From an uncultured Anaerolineae bacterium (GTDB lineage: Bacteria; Chloroflexota; Anaerolineae; Anaerolineales; Villigracilaceae), in the NCBI GenBank assembly GCA_903908605.1, contig CAIVSQ010000575.1:1-64000 (forward strand): DNA of 64,000 nucleotides, in the 5' to 3' direction. Under the pieces are notes generated by a model. It saw nothing but the letters and a program-made list of their open reading frames with translations. It was not told the DNA's origin and did not search any database. Below, piece by piece: positions 61,083 through 64,000 of this stretch. The stretch's first letter is position 1. Each line of letters starts with the position of its first letter. The position numbers and the translations under genes are program-made.

Positions 61083-61880
61083 TCAGGTGGTTTTACGAGT
61101 GGAGTTTTGCAACATCTGGCGCTTGCGTCGCCAGTTCAAAAACGGAGCCACCAGCCGGCGCACGAAATATTTGGCGACGATGGGCGCAAAATATGAACCC
61201 CCATCCCGGTAATGTACCTTGAGCATTTCGGGCCAGCAGCGGTCATCCGCTACGATAGTTTTACCACTTGTGTGCAGACGGAAATTTGCCCAGGTTTGCC
61301 CGGGCAGGTAGGCTAACTTAGCCGTGCGTGCCAGCCGAACCCACAGGTCATAATCCATGGCGAAATAAAAATCAGGATCGAGTGGCCCAACCTGGCGCCA
61401 CAGGTCAGCACGGAAAAAAGCGGCCTGTTGGGGTATGTGTACATAACCACGGCGCAGCCGGTTGTAATCTGTTTGCGCGGCCGGGAAGCGCCCGATTTTT
61501 TGGCCGTTTTCGTCGATGAAATTAGCATCGGCATAAATGAGACCCACTTCTGGGTGTTTGATCAGGTATTCTGCAGCGGCAGCCAGCGCGCCCGGCTCGT
61601 ACGTGTCGTCCGAGTTGATCCATGCCAGGATTTCGCCCTTGGCTTGTGAGAAACCCTTATTGAGCGCATCTGTCTGGCCTTTGTCAGGTTCCGAGACCCA
61701 CCAGGCCAACCTGTCACTATATCGCTGGATAATGTCAACCGAACCATCGCGCGAGCCCCCATCCACGATGATGTATTCCAGTGCAGGGTAATCCTGGTCC
61801 AGGACCGAGCGAATGGTGGTTTCGATAAAGCGGGCTTGATTGAAAGATGGTGTGATGATGGAAATTAGCGGTTTGTTCAT
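61083..61880 (-). CDS. Glycosyltransferase family 2
   Basis: The 265-residue GT-A enzyme has the nucleotide-binding start SIITPSFNQARFIETTIRSV, DGGSRDGSVDII near 40-50, and NSDDTYEPGA near 89 holding the metal DxD-like motif. The acceptor part is short. The sugar and linkage cannot be told. It overlaps the neighbouring GT39-like gene by 4 bases and precedes the Wzz-like gene by 24 bases in the exopolysaccharide operon. Confidence 0.9.
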   Translation of the reverse strand: MNKPLISIITPSFNQARFIETTIRSVLDQDYPALEYIIVDGGSRDGSVDIIQRYSDRLAWWVSEPDKGQTDALNKGFSQAKGEILAWINSDDTYEPGALAAAAEYLIKHPEVGLIYADANFIDENGQKIGRFPAAQTDYNRLRRGYVHIPQQAAFFRADLWRQVGPLDPDFYFAMDYDLWVRLARTAKLAYLPGQTWANFRLHTSGKTIVADDRCWPEMLKVHYRDGGSYFAPIVAKYFVRRLVAPFLNWRRKRQMLQNSTRKTT

Positions 61881-63406
61881 TTTATTGCCTGGGTAAGATC
61901 AAAAATCAGGTAGCCATCGCCTTTGGCAAAAACGGGGTAGGTTTTTATCACCAGGTCTTTGATGGCTGGTTGTTGGTCGAACTTGTTAAATTGTGTGACT
62001 ACCAGGTATTTTTTTCTGGCTGCTTGCTCCTGGAAACGCTGCATTAGGTCAATCTGGCGTCCGTCCAGGCTGCGCAGTTCTAGATCGCCGGAATCGTACC
62101 ACGAATCAACTTGCTGCCAGCCCCAGTAGGCCAGCCGGTAGCCATAATCCTGAGCAATGGCGAGGACCGGGCCACGCTGGCTGCCAGTACCCAGGTGGGT
62201 ACCCAGGTCAGCCCAAAAAGCAGCGTCTGGGCGCCAATCATCGCGGACCAATTCCACGCGTACATTCCAAAGCTGCAGGGCGGTTACCAGCAAGAGCATG
62301 GCAGCCAGGCTGACGCGGGTGATGATCATCTCAAGGCCAACCGGTGAGATTTGAGCGGCTTTTTCAAAAAGTGTCTCCGCCAGGCTGCCAAGTGAGAGAG
62401 CTACAATTGGGATCAGCATGAGCTGATAATAGTCGTGAGTGGTGATGTGATATGCAAAGGTCATGCCGTAGGCGAAATAGCCCAGCCAAAGCCCTATCAG
62501 GAAGAGCATTCCTCGCCGGCGGGTGACAAATACACCAGCAACGGCTGCTGCAAAGGCTCCAAAGCCAGTGACACCGTCGATTTGGTTTTTCCAGCGTAAG
62601 TAGAAGGCTGCCTGGCTCCAGAGTTGCGGAAAAAATCGAAAGGCAAACTGCTGGCCGAGAAAGCCGGAGCCGAACAGGCCGTAAAGGGTGTATGCGGCGG
62701 TTGGCAGGATTGATAATGCCGCAAGCGCCCAGGTTTGTCGATCTTTTATCGATCGTACCAGGCCTGCTTCTAGTACCAGCATGACCAGCGCGAGAGCAAG
62801 GGGAAAGACCGCTACATTCTTGACAAAAATGGCCAGCCCATTGAGAATGCCCGCCACCAGGACCCACTTCCACTGTCGTGTATTGGCCCATCGGAAACTG
62901 GCCCAAGCTCCCGCGATGATCAAGGCAATCATCAAAGGGTCGGGCTGGAAGCTGCGGCTGGCAATTACACCATAAGGTAGGAACAGGTAAAAGAGCAGGG
63001 AAACCAGCGCGCCAGCTGGGCCGGATATTTCCTGAGCCAGCTGGAAGAGTAATACACCTGCCAGAACCCAGAAAAGGGAGGAATATACGCGGGCGATCCA
63101 AAGATGTTCGCCAAAGGCCAGATATGAGAGCGCAGTGAGTGATTCAATCACGGTTGGCTCGATGGCCTGCGTGGCCTTCCACTGTTGGATGGCTAGTTCG
63201 CGTTGCCACGCTTCCACCCCCGGCGCGTTGGCAGGTAGCATGGCGTAATACATGCCGCGGGCCTTGAGTGCGGAGAACAACTGGCGGGTGGGGGCGAAAT
63301 CGAGAGGCAGGTCGGTTAAATCATAAAACCGAATGCCGGCGGCCAGGAAAAAGGCCAGGACAAGCGCGAAGAACAGCGATTTGCGATTTCCGAAGAACCA
63401 TGTCAT
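61877..63406 (-). CDS. GT39-like (ArnT/PMT-type) membrane glycosyltransferase
   Basis: The 509-residue integral membrane protein has about 11 helices and a C-terminal outer domain (about 390-509). The first loop with ASP/GLU (LTDLPLDFAPTRQLF) and a long first outer loop with helices (AIQQWKATQAIEPT) fit the GT-C fold of the PMT_2 group, which uses lipid-linked sugars outside the membrane. The substrate is unknown. It starts 12 bases after the upstream GT2 gene. Confidence 0.75.
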   Translation of the reverse strand: MTWFFGNRKSLFFALVLAFFLAAGIRFYDLTDLPLDFAPTRQLFSALKARGMYYAMLPANAPGVEAWQRELAIQQWKATQAIEPTVIESLTALSYLAFGEHLWIARVYSSLFWVLAGVLLFQLAQEISGPAGALVSLLFYLFLPYGVIASRSFQPDPLMIALIIAGAWASFRWANTRQWKWVLVAGILNGLAIFVKNVAVFPLALALVMLVLEAGLVRSIKDRQTWALAALSILPTAAYTLYGLFGSGFLGQQFAFRFFPQLWSQAAFYLRWKNQIDGVTGFGAFAAAVAGVFVTRRRGMLFLIGLWLGYFAYGMTFAYHITTHDYYQLMLIPIVALSLGSLAETLFEKAAQISPVGLEMIITRVSLAAMLLLVTALQLWNVRVELVRDDWRPDAAFWADLGTHLGTGSQRGPVLAIAQDYGYRLAYWGWQQVDSWYDSGDLELRSLDGRQIDLMQRFQEQAARKKYLVVTQFNKFDQQPAIKDLVIKTYPVFAKGDGYLIFDLTQAIK

Positions 63407-63418
63407 AGGTTTACTGTG

Positions 63419-64000
63419 TTACCCGTTTTTATTTAACCATTGGCGCAGGCGAATATAACCGCCGCGAATATTTTTCAACCCGAGCAGGGCCAGACAGGCG
63501 TAGATCATGCGGTGCCAATCCCTGAGAGCCGTGGCTGGGCGAGCCTTAAATGACTGCCAATAAGCGCTTAATGCGGCTTTGTACTGACCGCCGTCCAGCA
63601 AGTAGAAGGCATTCAGCCGGTGGGCTCCGCTCATAATTCGCGCGTTGTTTTGTTCAAAAATAGGTGCGAAGCCCGGGGTGATTTTCATCCATTCGATGAT
63701 TTTGAATGCTTCTCTTCCAAAGTCAGCCGTACGGGCCAGGTTCTTGGCTTCGGCGTGGTAGCGGGCGGCTGCCAAAGTCTCAGGAATGAAGACGATCGGG
63801 GCCAGGATTGCCATGCGCAGCCAGAGGTGGTGATCGAGGAGGAAATGATAGCCGGGATCGAGCAGACCCGCCTGTTCGAGTACCGAACGGCGCATAAACA
63901 CAGCCGGTTGGCTGATGATTTGGAAGGACATCAGGTCTACAATGTTGAAGGGTTTGAATGTTTGCAGGTTGAAGGAATTGCCAGCGGCATCAACTGAAAG
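63419..64000 (-). CDS. Glycosyltransferase family 2, truncated at window end
   Basis: The frame stays open to base 64000, so the N-terminal catalytic part is outside. The visible 193 residues begin LSVDAAGNSFNLQTFKPFN and contain SQPAVFMRRSVLEQAGLLD and FLLDHHLWLRMA, typical of the GT2 acceptor half, followed by a tail rich in helices. It leads the exopolysaccharide operon in this window. The internal ATG at 63931 is not a real start. Confidence 0.75.
   Translation of the reverse strand, partial: LSVDAAGNSFNLQTFKPFNIVDLMSFQIISQPAVFMRRSVLEQAGLLDPGYHFLLDHHLWLRMAILAPIVFIPETLAAARYHAEAKNLARTADFGREAFKIIEWMKITPGFAPIFEQNNARIMSGAHRLNAFYLLDGGQYKAALSAYWQSFKARPATALRDWHRMIYACLALLGLKNIRGGYIRLRQWLNKNG

Noticed and set aside
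1-64000. Search for CRISPR arrays, insertion sequences, integrases and toxin-antitoxin pairs
   Set aside because: No spaced direct repeats, transposase motifs or terminal repeats seen.

Overview
The window looks like a chromosomal segment from an anaerobic member of the Chloroflexota, most likely class Anaerolineae. This is an inference from gene content and protein style, with no marker comparison run. Supporting signs are pyruvate:ferredoxin oxidoreductase, arginase, a T-box controlled threonyl-tRNA synthetase, LysM and NBR1-Ig lipoproteins, and tandem cyclic-di-AMP receptor-like proteins. Coding density is high and genes lie on both strands in short operons. I see no insertion sequence, prophage, CRISPR array, rRNA or plasmid function.

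Layout. 1-6.8 kb: the end of a methyltransferase, a LysM lipoprotein, a NUDIX hydrolase, then nifJ and a dihydroorotate-dehydrogenase-like gene for central anaerobic carbon and electron flow. 7-10.6 kb (minus): a YqhA-like membrane protein and an operon of a glycosidase-fold protein plus two cyclic-di-AMP receptor-like proteins. 10.7-13.8 kb: a TetR regulator with a perfect palindromic operator, a double flavodoxin-fold protein and an SDR protein. 14-23 kb: inositol phosphatase, arginase with an HD hydrolase, a thiolase-like protein that has lost its catalytic residues, recO, a flavin reductase, a tiny lysine-rich protein, and a trxA-S9 peptidase-nitroreductase operon. 23.3-28.7 kb: tRNA-Val, a T-box and thrS, then pfkA on the other strand, then infC-rpmI-rplT with infC apparently starting at AUA. 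28.8-33 kb: a zinc-ribbon membrane protein, radA, azlCD and a phytol/dolichol-kinase-like protein.

33-38.1 kb (minus) holds the most intriguing unit: DUF4956 membrane protein, CotH-kinase/beta-helix protein, VTC polyphosphate-polymerase-like protein and a membrane-anchored metallophosphoesterase. The genes overlap or lie 5 bases apart. 38.2-47.2 kb (minus): PIG-L deacetylase, aconitase, adenosine deaminase family protein and an unusually large SecA of 1346 residues. 47.3-55.3 kb (plus): a lipoprotein-LivH-LivM fusion, a GT-B-like protein, a GH1 glycosidase, an NBR1-Ig lipoprotein with a long folded leader, queG and rdgB. 55.4-64 kb (minus): an alpha/beta hydrolase, a NarL-type histidine kinase and an exopolysaccharide cluster (two GT2, GT39-like, Wzz, O-antigen ligase, sulfotransferase) that runs off the window end.

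Several genes serve the cell envelope (LysM, VTC/CotH, the sulfated glycan cluster, SecA), and others serve fermentative metabolism and translation. Start codons were moved inside the longest open frames where a Shine-Dalgarno sequence and family length supported it (nifJ, thrS, rocF, the DUF4956 gene, the PIG-L gene, the sulfotransferase gene, rdgB, the S9 peptidase gene, the thiolase-like gene).
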